The translations under genes and the position numbers were made by a program. Positions 1 through 29,700 of a stretch of DNA of 64,000 nucleotides are shown piece after piece (within the stretch, counting starts at the first letter, position 1; each line of letters opens with the position of its first letter). This DNA is from Paralvinella palmiformis (lineage: Eukaryota; Annelida; Polychaeta; Terebellida; Alvinellidae). The notes under the pieces were generated by a model. That model was given only the letters and a program-made list of their open reading frames with translations, was not told the DNA's origin and did not search any database. The DNA lies in assembly GCA_025642065.1 (NCBI GenBank), contig JAODUP010000429.1, positions 62,001 through 126,000 on the forward strand, given 5' to 3'.

Positions 1-30
1 TTGATGCATCACATTTTATCTTTATTACAG

Positions 31-16165
<16,135 letters not shown>

Positions 16166-16920
16166 AGAAACGTCTATACAGCCATCGTGATCACTTCAGG
16201 ATCCCAGCAAATACGCACATACAGGTGAACACCTGTGTCCACACAGACACACAGACCCACACACACGGACACACATAGTTCAAGCTTCAATTAATTCTTT
16301 CCTGATGTGTACATGAATCATTTGTGAAGAAAATTATGATGAAGTGCAATATTTTTCTATGAAACAGTTCTGCAAAAAGCTTAATCCGTGTTTTAATAAC
16401 ACAAGCCCTTTCCTGGTGCTTTAGCATGTCAAGTAAATTAATTTAGAAGGAATTGAATAGATGCTGAAGATTAATGTCTCCTGAAAAAAGCTGTTGATTG
16501 TAATTTGCATTCCATTTTATTATTTTGATGACAAATTTAAAAAGGGGGCCGTTTCTTTTCATTCTCCGCTTCACCATTTTATTCACAGTAGAATTAAAAT
16601 ATGTAAATCCATTTAATTACGGGAACTTCTAGTATTTGGTGTATATTGTAATACATGTCTGGAGTCGGGATTTAAATGTGCTTCGTTTGTTTACGTTCTA
16701 AATTATGTTTACTAACTGTGTACATGTACATTATGTAGTACAAGGGAAGTGTCTGTTCTAGCTCGACTTACTGGTCATTTTTGTAATATTTGTATTTTTT
16801 TTAATGTATCAGTGTAATGAAGTTATTTGAGAAGCTGTTTCAGATTTGTTGACACCTGTATTTATAGTAATATCACTTCACAAAATCAGTTACAAAAATA
16901 AAGCTATAGCAAATTACTTG
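16166..16920 (+). other. AGPS: AGPS 3' untranslated region
   Basis: AT-rich sequence without an open frame between the AGPS stop and a canonical polyadenylation signal. The end past the signal is estimated. Confidence 0.7.
16897..16902 (+). terminator. AGPS: Polyadenylation signal AATAAA for AGPS
   Basis: Canonical hexamer about 730 bases after the AGPS stop codon, the clearest one on this strand before the repeat-rich region begins. Confidence 0.7.
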
Positions 16921-16991
16921 GGTGGTTATTACTTTATAAGACATGATGCTTATTATTTGTGATGTGATTTGTAGGCACATAATAATAATAT

Positions 16992-17165
16992 GTGACATTT
17001 ATATAGCGCCCTATTCAGCTAGAAGCTGCTCTAAGGTGCTTTACAATATTATTATCCCCGACTCGGACCCGTTTCCACCCAGTACAAATCTCAACTCCCA
17101 AGGGAGCATACATGCATGTGCTCGTAAGAGGCTTAACTTTGGCATGAATCGTGGACACACTTCAA
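16992..17165 (-). mobile_element. SINE family B, 3' half
   Basis: Minus strand; end GGCGCTATATAAATGTCAC, body TGCTCCCTTGGGAGTTGAG; no head. Confidence 0.78.
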
Positions 17166-17454
17166 TTTTCATTAAGATCGGTCAGTGACTGAAGTGAATC
17201 CAGATTGGTGTCCACGTAGCTAAAGACTGGTCTGAACCGAAAGAGCCACTCGACTCTTCTCATCAAAGACGAACGTCCACAAACACAAATCATCAACAAT
17301 ATTATATATATCGGTTTCAGCGACGCACAGCATTGTTATTTAATTTGTGAAATGACTTCACTAGAAACGGAAGTATAAATGACAGACATTTTAACACACT
17401 TCTTCAAGTTCTTCCTTTTTAATGTTACATCGACTGATATGAGACTGAACAGTC

Positions 17455-17840
17455 CGTGCGGGTTGTGATGGCTAAGTGGTAGTAATGGCAGGTTCTCCGT
17501 GCAGGTTGTGATGGCTAAGTGGTAGTAATGGCAGGTTCTCGGTTTGAATCAACTTGCCAGCTGCTGCTCTTTCACTTGCTCGCTGGTTGACGCAGCCACA
17601 ACGGCATGCACCCTGGGAAGCCAATGATAATCCAGGACTGTACTGGGACGATGACATGAAATACTTAGCCACAATGAGGACACGAAAGTCCTTAGAGCAA
17701 CGAAGCTGGTTTAGGAATGTGAAACTAATAAATAATGAACAAACATTTGCTTTATGGACTCTTTTGAACAGCGGTAATGAGACGGGGTAAAAGATGAAAC
17801 ACCATCCAGACATAACTAGATTAGGATTTGTACCCTGATA
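17455..17840 (+). mobile_element. tRNA-derived SINE with duplicated head
   Basis: Two 48-bp tandem copies (17455-17550 area) of GTTGTGATGGCTAAGTGGTA plus GTAATGGCAGGTTCTC, each with an A box, then a B box GGTTTGAATC, then unrelated body and a family-A-like reverse end near 17780-17830. Confidence 0.6.
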
Positions 17841-18225
17841 CTAGACATATTTGGCCAGCGGTAATTGCTGCAGTCCTTGTGTTAAATTCAAGCGGCTCTT
17901 GGTAATTGTTTGTAATGTTGTGACAACCGAAAGTCGAGATCAATTCGGGCATAAATCAAAGGTTACAGCGAAGTGATTATTGATTTTATTTCCATTACAT
18001 CACAGATAAGAGCCAACAAAAACATGAAATTTCTGACAATATACAGGTACGCCATTACCACATCAATTACACACCTAAATGAATAACATCTCATAACAGT
18101 TTAGGTGGGATGATAACTAGACCTCTGATAAATTGACATGTATTAAATGAAATACAGTTGATTGTACCTTAAATGTGTGTGTGTGTGTGTGATTTTAATA
18201 TATGTATGATCATAACATATGAACT

Positions 18226-18263
<38 letters not shown>

Positions 18264-18340
18264 AACCGGTTCTAATGATAATTTTCATCAAAGAAATCTG
18301 AACTGTAAGATGAAGCTTATGCCACACCCAACACACACAC

Positions 18341-18369
<29 letters not shown>

Positions 18370-18376
<7 letters not shown>

Positions 18377-18670
18377 AGAATCCATTAATCCGGACATCAT
18401 TTATCCAGCAAATCCACCATCTGACACATTAATGTCTGTGACAATGTTCACATGGTAGGCTAAATGGGCCAAGCGACCTCCAAAGGTGATTATTGTCTAT
18501 GACAAATTTAGCTCCATTATAAATGACTTTAATCCGGCACAATTGCTTTCCACGTTCTGACTCTGACACTTAATTTCAATGTAAAATGACCTCGATAATC
18601 GGACAGCACATCTAAAAATGTGTGACACATATTATCTTGTGACAAACCTTGTCGGATTAACGGATTCTCA

Positions 18671-18675
<5 letters not shown>
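18370..18675 (+). mobile_element. pogo/Tigger-like MITE, second family, copy 1
   Basis: Ends TACAATGAGAATCCATTAAT and inverted TACAGTGAGAATCCGTTAAT. A SINE-A fragment is inserted (18444-18493) with 11-bp flanking repeats. Confidence 0.78.
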
Positions 18676-18710
<35 letters not shown>

Positions 18711-19799
18711 CTGGAAAAAAATGAACATTAAAAATGGTGGTATTTGTTTTAACTAAAGGCACTCGTATTTGTTATCTTGCAATTAGTGTCAGTCTTAAAA
18801 AACATCAGAAACAGAACAGACTAGGATAAGAAAATACTGTTTATAATTTAAGGTAAACAAGAGAGGCTGCTCTACTGAACACAATTATGTATATATGGTA
18901 TATTTGACGTGAATTAAAATAAAGATGAAAATGATGATGCACACACATACATATATATATATATTACATACTTAGACACTAAGAACATTGGCCTGTAAAT
19001 ACTTCCTGGAATGCATTAATTGTCTAAGAACACATCAGGCAGTCCAAGTTATAATACTGACCGAGTGATCCGCTTGTACTATAAACAGGATCCATCACCA
19101 AAATGCGAAGAATTTGCTTTTTAAACAAGACGAGGATAATACCACAATCTTAAAGACATTTCTCAGTATTGAATTTATGTACATTTATTTATACAGGGTA
19201 AGTATCTTAGCTCATAATACACAGGAAACTGTCAAATAAGGATGCAAACAGATACCAGTAGATAGGATAGGAATTGGCGTGCATATTGAGTAATAGATTT
19301 GATCAGTTAGACCAACCATTGTCGAAGTGTGGGGGGATCACTGGTAGTGTGAGAGAGAATGGCTAGTTGATTGAGCCTCAATCCCGGTCAAACATACCTG
19401 GGACACATGGCAGATGGGGTGAGGGGGGTTTAAGAAAACATCCCCCCACCCAATCGGATTTGGACATCGGTCTGCAAGTAGACACCGCAAAAAGCTAAAA
19501 GCAGACTGTGCAAACTTCGGCAACTGTCAACCGACCACAAAGTGAAGGCCACGTGTAAGTTTGAATTGTCGACAAATGTTTCTGTGAAAGCGATACGCCT
19601 AACCACAAGAGTACAACCGTCATCAAAACAAACGACCGCATACAACAAATATACATATCAAATAAACACACAGTCCGAGACATACACTGCAATGATAAAT
19701 CACAACATAAGTAAATCTCGGCATATCATTTTAGGCATTTTCGATTTGCTTCTCGTACATAGACAAATCATTTCATATTTTAGATTCATTCCAGCTTCT

Positions 19800-19986
19800 C
19801 CGCCTCATAACTGGTTCGGCAAAATGGACGAGTCGAGTTGTTCACCCTTGGCACTGGTTACACAGCAGGGACATACAGCAGAAGGGTGCCTGTCGAGGGA
19901 AATAAGTCCCACCGGATGGGCTGGATTTGAACCCACACCATGGAGGTTTGAAGTGCAGCACTCCAACCACGGGACAATCTGAATGG
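19800..19986 (-). mobile_element. tRNA-like SINE or tRNA relic
   Basis: Minus strand has TCCCGTGGTTGGAGTGCTGC (A-box-like) and GGGTTCAAATCCAGCCC (B box). The body is not shared with families A to C. Confidence 0.5.
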
Positions 19987-20282
19987 CCCGATTCCGTAAA
20001 ATGGATCACAAAGTATATGATGTATTACGTGAATTCCGTTGATTTTAGTTCACTCAGATGGACCCATTAATAGATTTATTTAATGTGAAAAATACTAATC
20101 CGGAATATTTCATCTTGAAGAAATTATTGCTACTCTTCATAAAATAAGATGCTTCTAGCTCATATGACTAATTCTAAGGGTAACACTCTGATGTAAAATA
20201 TAACATGAATAAACTACGTGGTTATTTATTTGTTTACATTAGACAAATTGTAAAACTGAGGAGAAAATACAAGTATTAAAAC

Positions 20283-20345
20283 ATATATATATATATATAT
20301 ATATATATGTATACTGGCATATATATATATATATATATATATGTT
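20283..20345 (+). repeat. (TA)n microsatellites, paired
   Basis: Two TA runs separated by GTATACTGGC, then a SINE tail; further TA arrays of the same kind lie at 18230-18257, 18342-18370, 18676-18706, 20521-20545, 23016-23043, 37670-37717, 40435-40464, 40663-40700 and 53541-53574. Confidence 0.9.
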
Positions 20346-20520
20346 GCCATTTTACAGCCACTTTTTGGCACATGGTAGGCCAAATGGTTCGATCAATCTC
20401 ATAAGATAATGGAGCAAAGTGAAAGATGAAACGCCCTTCTGACATAGCCCAGCCAGGCTTTGAACCCAAGTGCTATAGATCTGTAGGCAACCACGCTACC
20501 AGTTAGGCCATGGAGGCACC
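20342..20520 (-). mobile_element. SINE family A, near full length
   Basis: Minus-strand copy; head at 20520 (GGTGCCTCCATGGCCTAACT), B box GGGTTCAAAGCC, tail at 20342. Confidence 0.88.
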
Positions 20521-20521
20521 A

Positions 20522-20558
<37 letters not shown>

Positions 20559-21479
20559 AAGAGAGTCATACCCGCCCTTCATCACTAATTAGTTTGATAA
20601 GCTGTCATGTAAACCATAATGCAGTAAAAACGCCCTTCAATGTAAATAATTTATTGTATGTAAATTTCACTTGTTTTTAATACGTTTTTATTGTATTTTA
20701 AATCATATTTTCCCTCTTTTATCGTTAATTTATGTATTCATTTATTATGATGTAGATGTTGCAGCTGAGTGACATTTGTAAGGACATTTGCTGAACTGAA
20801 ATTCACTCTAGAAAATTTTAGGTTGGCTGAAATGACTTAAACTAGGTATTACTGTACATCATATCTGGGGTATTATTGTATATATGAATAGAAATAAATA
20901 AATTAACAAGGCACTAAATGGAATGTTGAAATAGTGAAATATGTACAAAATATTAGCGAGTGCATTTATGGATGTTGGTTTGTGTCTGTCTGTGTGTGTG
21001 TGTGTGTATTTACATTTATGTGATGGTATGTAAGTATATATATACTTTTTACTGCTAACACACACAAACACAGAGAGAGAGGGAGAGAGAGAGACAGAAT
21101 ACTGGAATCTGTACATACAGCTTACTTCCTTCACTTCTGTGTTATCTAATAACTAGTTTTGGAAGAATAAGCAAGATCTTGACCTCACAAACAACAACTG
21201 CTTAAATTCCAAATCAGCAAGTATAGTCACTGTTACGTACGTATCTACCGATCTTTCAAACGACAACAAAAATTAAAATAATAACAAAAATGGAAATTTG
21301 CATAGTAATCGTTATAATGACCTCATCTGGAATAAAACCCTCACAGTTTGTTGTATGGTAGCCATGACAACACAAAGGATGTAAACAGAACACAACAAGG
21401 CTAATGAATGATAAGCTCAGTCTGAGATCAGTTATTGTAAACGAGATGATATTATCACCATCTGGCCAACATGATAACA

Positions 21480-21835
21480 TGATGTTAACACTGGAGAAAG
21501 ATGCCAATATAGGGGAAACATATTAACATCACGACGACATGTCATCCATACATTAAACATCCTGTCATCAAGACAGAAACATCAGGGCAATATAATGTCA
21601 CTGAGATATTAACATGATGACATTAACATTATGTTAGCTTGTTGTCATAAAGGTGTTAACATGATGTTATTATGCCATTTATATGATATTACCATTTACT
21701 TGATGCTAACATGATGTTCCTAGGCAATTAACATAATGTTACTAGACTGTAAACATGATGTTACTAGACTGTTAACATGATGTTACTAGAATGTCAAACA
21801 TGATGTTACTAGGCTGTTCCCACGACATTAACATT
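21480..21835 (-). repeat. OS9: OS-9 3' UTR start with degenerate palindromic array
   Basis: Just after the OS-9 stop the DNA repeats the near-palindrome AACATGATGTTA many times, clearest at 21735-21815 as a unit of about 20-24 bases (ATGATGTTACTAGACTGT). Possible polyadenylation hexamers (TTTATT on +) further on, e.g. 20650-20655, cannot be ranked. Confidence 0.6.
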
Positions 21836-21955
21836 TCAGTGGAGATAAGATTTTGATGTCCACTTCTTCCCTTTCTCCTTCTTCCAAACAAAGCCATAAT
21901 TGGTGTTAAGCTTATCTTGTTTCTTGGCTTCGACAATCTCGTCATTGTTACTACC
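21836..21955 (-). CDS. OS9: OS-9 terminal exon
   Basis: Acceptor tctag, stop TGA at 21838-21836. 39 residues: NNDEIVEAKKQDKLNTNYGF then VWKKEKGKKWTSKSYLH; NYGFVW matches the conserved NYRRVW of human OS-9. The longer open frame over this spot is a different frame. Confidence 0.93.
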   Translation of the reverse strand, partial: GSNNDEIVEAKKQDKLNTNYGFVWKKEKGKKWTSKSYLH

Positions 21956-22529
21956 CTAGAAATATAAACAAACAAATATTAATGTACACAGCGGCTAGTA
22001 CCGGATCAGATCAAACAATACAAATACACTATTGCTTTCACTAAAGACACAGTATCTAATAGAGGCACAGGCACACTTTTCAATTATGAAATCATGCACG
22101 AACATAGAAATATTGATACACTGGGAATCGTGATATATACAATCTCCAGTCATACCCCATCCTACTTCAATAATTGTTTGCAAAAGCCTTGACGTCACCC
22201 GGTTTTTTACTTGAACCATACATAATGCCCTAAAAATGTGTTTTTAACACGTTTTTATTTTTTTTTAAATTGTTTATCAGCTTCTTTTAAATTTGGTCAT
22301 TAATTTATTTATTTCAAATCCTTTTATTACGATGTAGGTGACATAGCTCGATGATGAAACGTCAGATGTAATGATATTAGGTGAACTAATTAACATATAT
22401 CTGAAACTATGCCACTGTGATACATACCCAGGTCATATGACGATAGTTCTGAGAGTGTTATCTACCAGTTACGTTAACCCGTGATATTTATAGCTATCTT
22501 CTGTTTGTGTGTGTGTATGTGTGTGATTG

Positions 22530-22563
<34 letters not shown>

Positions 22564-22598
22564 GTATGTGTTCGTTAGTGTGTGTGGTGTATTTTGTG

Positions 22599-22642
<44 letters not shown>

Positions 22643-23009
22643 GTGTGTGTGTCTCTCTCTGTGATTGTAATATATATATATAATATATATATATACTTTC
22701 ATTGTTGTGTGTGTGTTGGTGTGATTTGATATGATATATTTATGTATATTATATATATATATATATATATATATCTGTATGTCTCTTGTTGTGTGTGTGT
22801 GTATGTCTCTGTGTGATTGTATCTCTCTCCCTCTTTCTCTCTCTCTGTGTATATGTGTGTGTGTGTGTACACTCACCAAGACAGCAACAAGCATCCTGTT
22901 TAGAGCTCCATTAGTGTGGAACAAGGAATACTCTGTATCACCATTAATGTAGTCACCAGATGTATAGATCTTAACTTGGATTGTCTGACCTGTGTAATGA
23001 TAACAGGAG

Positions 23010-23055
<46 letters not shown>

Positions 23056-26000
23056 GTCAGGGTGGGGAGAGGGAGTATGATGGGGGGGGGGGGGAGTTGT
23101 AGGAAGACAGGCCCACATGAAAATAAATATTTACGCTGAGTGATACAAACAGAACATAAGGTTAGAAATCAAAAGTATATCATCCTCCCACAACCTGGAA
23201 TATTTAATGGTAAACAACAACAAACCAACTCTAAATGATGTCACATCACATCAAAATTTGCATATCAGACTCCATAAAATCAAGGGTTGCCTAAACTTGT
23301 CTAATCCTTATCAACCAATCATGCCCTATTTCCCACACAGGTTCAGCTCAGCACAGGAATGACTATTCTGTGTGCCCCGATGGAAACTGGCCAGTAAAAC
23401 GATACTGTATGCATAACATTCAACCGGGCTAACACCACCTTATATAACCTGAAGGTTGTTAATAAAAGTATAAACATAAAATATGCAGACATGAGAACAT
23501 AAATGCCAAGGTCAGTAGTGAGATAATGTTCTTATTTATCACAAAGATTTCTATTTATCTGCCAAAATTAAACGTTTTTGTTAAACATTGAAAATAAGAC
23601 GAGTAGAAAAGCCCATAATCTGTGTTCAGATTCCCCCCCCCCAAATCAGAATGAGGAATTTCTATGTGAAAAACATTGTAAATATAAGAAAAAAATCTCA
23701 CCTAAGAATACACATACAAAATGGTGAATCTACTGAAACAATTCCATGTCTGGCTTTTTTAAGCTTTTTAATTTCATGAATCATGCTTGAATTTTCCTCA
23801 AAAGGTCCACAAAAATAGAGCTTTAAAAGATCAGATAAGAATAAAGCATTTTCATTAAGATGGCTCTATGCCGAAGCAGGCATCTAAAATGCAGAGTGGG
23901 TGGGGGGGGGTCTACTTTAATGCTTAGATTAACTAAATCCAAACCTCACCGGACGTCTTCAAACCAGATTTGGAGAGTTTCCTTTCTACCGCTTCCTGGA
24001 CTCGTTTCTCGGCATTCCGGAGCACAGCAGTACGATCCTTGGCTAATATCTTCGTGTGTTCTTCCTCACCCTCCTCCTCCGACCTTTCCTCACTCTGACC
24101 TTTGACAGCTGAACTTTCCCCCTCCATGTTTACCTCCATTTGCTCATTTTCGTCATACTGATAAGACTTCATCCTAATTTTAACGGTGCCATCGTCGTAA
24201 ACCACCCTGTCTTCACCGTCTTCTGTTTGGTCCACATTTGAGTAATGCACCGATCTGGGTTCCGCTTTGTCAGACTCATCGACTTCCACAGTCTCAGAAT
24301 CTTCTGGATCAGCACTATTGAATTCTTTCCGATTTTCCACTGGCTCAGCCTGCTGGCCCAAGGAATCGCTAGATGGCGGAATGTTATCCAGCTGATCCGT
24401 AATTGTATTCGACGTCTGCTGATCTGACTTAATATCGACTTGGCTATCATCTAGGAAAGATTGAAGGCATACAAGAAAATACCAACAGATGGCGTAAGCA
24501 GAGAGGTGAAAAGCAAAACGTCATACACATCCACCTTACTTACACATAAATACGAAGCCTTGACTAATAATAAACAGATTTCCATAACCCTTAATAACGC
24601 TTATCAATGGCAAAAATTGAATTTAAAGTACTGATAGGTCAAGATTGTGGTGAATCATTCTCATTCATTTTATAACAAAATAAACTGAATGTTCTGATTG
24701 GCCATCGTGTTAGAGGTATATATTTGATTTGTACATGAAAAAGAAACAATTTGCAAAATATATACGGATCAATCACTCTGTGATTATTGTCATCATTTAA
24801 TATGTTATGTACACCTTATATAATATACAAGTGTCACATATGATCAACATTTTATAATTAAGCATCAGATCTACAATATTATATTATACAAACAGCTGTG
24901 TCTCGTGTTTTGTACCATTAAAATATAACTCCATTAAAATATTTTCTATAAAGTACTTCAACCTCAAACGAAATTAACCACTTTGGACAATTACTCTACC
25001 CTTGATGTTGTTTATTTAAATTTAATTGTCAACTATAATAATAATAATAACAGGAAATATTTAGATAGCTCACTATCCAGCTAGATAGCTGCTATAAGCC
25101 ACCTTAGGATGTTAATACCCCTTACTCAGACCTGTTTCAATGCAGCACCATCTCAACTCCCAAAGGAGCACATATCACATGCTGCCTTTATAGGCACAAT
25201 GTGTTACTCAGACACATAACCATCACATCCATCACGTCAGGTTCTCATTTCTGGCTGATTGACCCAGTAGCCACATGACAGCATTGCAGCTTCGGAGTAT
25301 CAAACCCTCAACCCTTCGGTAATGAGTCCTATGCTCTGACTAACTGCACCATCATGGCTAGATGACTACTGGTTGACTACTGGATGACTACTGGTTGACT
25401 ATGTAAAAACTTACTATTACCAATTACATTTTTATTACATGTAAAAAAGTGTAAAACAATAATTTACAGCAGAATCAAATTTGATGTGATATGATCTAAA
25501 TTTAAATAAGACGATCAGCACAATAAGTCAACACTCATTAAAAACCATCATATACAACTCATGAAAAAATATGAAGGGCCATAATAAAGGGGGGGGGGAG
25601 AGATGGGTGGTTCTGTGAAAACCCTAAACTGTGGCCTAAAACGGACACAAAAACAAGGATTTTAGTAAGTCTTAATACAGGAGGTCATTGGTAGTAGGTT
25701 TTTCTAGAGGTCGTATATTAAATCACCATCTACTTACCACCATATTTAATCTCATACTCCAATGAAGTGGCATCCTCATCATCCTCAACAATATCCTCAG
25801 TAGATGACTTAGCATCTTCAGCTGCCGGTTCTTGTGTTCCATGTCGTTCTTCGGTGATGTGTTCCTCATCAACAACATCATTATCATCATCACCACCCTC
25901 CTCCTTCATATCATCCCTACCATTCATATCACCAGCAGGTTCGTGTTCTGGAGCATCTGGCTCCAGATCCGGATCTTTATCCGGCGAGGATTCAGATTTT

Positions 26001-26115
26001 AGCGTCTCGCGAGCGACCGTCGTGGCCTCGTCTATCATCGCTCTGATATTATTTTTGTGGCCTGAAAGAAGCAAGAGTGAATCTGAAAACAAATAATTTT
26101 AACATTTGGAAAGAT

Positions 26116-26165
<50 letters not shown>

Positions 26166-26685
26166 ACACACAGGGAGTAATTCCAGTAACTCCATATCTA
26201 AATTATCATAATAATAACCCAGTATATGTATTAGATTGGACATCTACATTGATTATTATCACCCAATAACTGACGTCAACTATGATGGCTGTAAAGATTA
26301 AGTGACGTTGGTCTTCTTATTTACTTCTGTAATACATCATTATATATGGAGTCACATCATTATATATGGACTAGGTGTAAATAATGAGTCTCCATCGTTA
26401 ACAAAAGTTAAGGATGGCAATTAGTTTTGCTTTAAAATGTACAATGATGACGTGTAACTTCGCAGTTAGACCAGGTGGCTTATACCTAAATATAATACAT
26501 ATATAATACTAGTTGTGTCTACTGAGGCTGTTCTATTCCTGAAGGCTGTTTCATTCTTCGCTCTATCTCATTACCTTCAGAGGTCGTTCACCCCCATTAA
26601 GTCTGTTGCGGCAAAATAACAATAACTAATTTATAAAATAAACTGTATGATTAAATTTTTGTCATTTCTATAAATATAACCAATA

Positions 26686-26723
<38 letters not shown>

Positions 26724-29700
26724 CACACACAAACACAAACACACACACACACACATAGGGAGAGAGAGAAGCGGGAAGCTTAATAAATATGGAAGAAATT
26801 TGGCATCTTCCACAATGGATCTGTCTATTTTAATATAAACAATGCTACTTTAACCTACGAGCTGTTTGTTTTAGGGTGAGCCAAGTTTCACATAAACCTA
26901 AATAATGTTAACACTTAAACCACTGAAAATAATGTATCCTTCATCATTCACCCACAGGATATATTTAAGAGGATTGGTTACCGAGACAGACAATCAATGT
27001 TTATAGTATGCCACGCTATAGACACCACAACACATCGCATCACTGACCTTCTCTTCCCTCAACCCGCTTCAACAGCTTTTCCAGCGTCTCCGACATCGCT
27101 TTCAGAGCAGAATCTTTGTAAACTTGTTCCTTGAATCCAGCGGCATTCAGTTCTGCTTCGGTCTGTGAGTTTGATGGATAAAAACAAAACAACATAAACA
27201 TATTGAACATCATTGAACTGGACTGTTAAGATGATCAAGACTGGCATCACTGAGTAATTACTCTTACAGTGGCAGTGGATGTTATCAGAAAAAAGAAAAC
27301 CCTTCAATATTCTATGTCATGTTATAAAGTTTTGAATACTCCACCCCCACACATTTTCGTGTTTTTGCCTGAATATGGCCACAAAATGATAGCCGAAACT
27401 GATGTGTCATACCACATTAGAAACAACATCATAATCGAGCCGATGTTTTATGTTTGATGGCCACTTTTGAGCGCATGACTGGCTGAATGGGCCGAGCGAC
27501 CTCCAAAGGTAATGAGGCAAAGTCAAAGATAAAACACCTTTCTCATAATCAAGCCGAACCATGTTATTTATGCATTATCATAGTGATACAAGGTATGTAA
27601 ATCAATTGTAATACCCTAAATGTTCAGCTGGGACCTTCATCATTTTAGTTCAGATAGCTAATTATAAATTAATTAATGTGTTAAATACTTTGTCTTCATT
27701 TTTTTCTATTCTAAAAATTATTCATTTAATATCACAATGACTAAAAACGTTATCAAGACAGTACAGATAGCTGCAATATTATTACTTTTCAGTTGTGGTA
27801 TTTTCATACTAAATATTTCAGGTATTTTAATATAATAACATTGTGGTTTTAGTGTACTACAGAATTTCTGGAACTCCAAACATTACTCTATGAATTTGTA
27901 CACAATCAAATAAATAATTTTACAATTTTGACCAAATGAAAGAGTAAATTAATTAATCCAAAATAATCGCACAAAAAGGAATCAGTTATTTAACATGTGA
28001 TATTTATATAGCGCCCTATTCAGCCAGAAGCTGCTACAAGGCGCTTTACAATATTATTTACAATATTATTATACCTGACTCAGACCTGTTTCCACCCAGC
28101 ACATATCTCAACTCCCAAGGGAGCACACAACACATGCTGCCATTATAGGTGCAAAGCGTTACTCAAATACATAGCCAGCACTTCCTGTCAGGTATTCATT
28201 TTATGGATGAGTGAACCAGTTGCCACACAACAGCATTGCAGCTCCCGGAGCCTCGAACCCACGACCCTTTGGCTACGAGTCCTATGCTCTAATTAACTGC
28301 GCTATCAGGGCTCGATGATCTAAGAAGGTTTATTAAACAACGTTGGCATTCCAGCAAAATGAAAGCAGAATATATAACTGGATGTGTTCAATTTGATAGA
28401 ATACTTAATGCGTTTAGAGTCTATTTTGTCTGTTTTTGAATTTCAGGCAATCAAGTCGTGGGTGAAGGCACAGTTAGAGAAGTGAATGTGATTAGATAAT
28501 GCTGAATATCTAAAGATGACCTGATCGACGAGTAATATCCGATAAGCAAATTATTGATGTCTGACTGATTGTGGTATAATTTGATCTATGAATATAAAAT
28601 ATTTATTGGTTTATTACATATATATAGAATAGTGGAGTTAAAGTTATTTAAGATTGTATCATTATCACTCGTGTCATTAAACTAGTTCAATGTTGTGAAG
28701 GATAAGTTTGTACTGTGATTATATATTGAAGGCATTCCCAATGATAGCCAATTCCTGGAACATGACAGCATTGCAGCTCATGGAGCCTCGAACCCGTGAC
28801 TGTTCGGCTACGAGTCCTACACTCTAACTAACTGCTCTATCACGGCTCGACATTGGCTTCAGAACAGGTTGATCATGGTATGGTTATTAGTGCAAAGCAG
28901 TGATAATGCTTCAAAATGTTTTAAAAAACACCATATTCCTATAAGTGTGTGTGTGTTTGGGTATATGTTTGTGTGTGTAGAATAATTTCATTTATTTCTT
29001 ACTTTGTTGTGTGTTGTATCGAGCATAAGTCTGGTTTATCAATTGTAGATTACGATGTCAATACACATCTACAACATCGGCTTCTTATTAATCACATCAT
29101 CTGCTTTGTTTAAACTATTTTTAGTAACCTTCCCGAATGGCTTCACTAATGTAACTGATGCTGTAGCTATGAAGAATCAGTGACCAGTGAGCAGACGCAG
29201 ATCAAATTTAAATTAACTGGCCACAGCTAGGATGCAACATTCAACAGCTATGGCACAATACAAACTGGACAACCTGCAACCAGTCAGCCGAATCACATAT
29301 TAAAGTGAAAACATGAATTGGTACTTAACGGGGCAGTATAGGAAGCCCTACAACACAAATGTTAAAAATTAGATCAATTATCACATTTTGGTCACATTCC
29401 AAAATATATGAGGCCATTAAACCTAAAATATCATGATTTATGGAGTTACCGTCCAATAAGCCGACCTAAAAATCTGAAGCCCAGGTGACGTTTTGAACAG
29501 AGAAAATAATTTTGTTTTCATAATTCGATTATTCATACCAATGTGTTTTGTATACTGTCAATAGATCAAGGAAAATTATAACCATCGTTTACGCAAACTG
29601 TTAGCGCATATGTAGGAACTCAAACTTAAATTAACGGCGTGATAAAACATTCAATGAACCGTATATGAAGTCAGTGGCTTAGAAGTAATTAAACATATTG

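Larger units (their letters stand above)
16921..21480. other. Intergenic/OS-9 3' flank between the convergent genes
   Basis: No coding sequence seen. Contains SINEs (16992, 17455, 19800, 20342), one pogo-like MITE, and many TA arrays. The OS-9 3' end lies somewhere in the right part. Confidence 0.6.

Noticed and set aside
21772..21975. 67-codon minus-strand frame over the OS-9 last exon
   Set aside because: It is a shifted frame; the spliced frame gives the conserved NYGFVW C-terminus and stops at 21836.
22469..23053. 194-codon minus-strand frame and matching + frames rich in Y, I, T, H
   Set aside because: Product of TA/TG microsatellites; only the short piece 22989-22877 is a real exon of OS-9.
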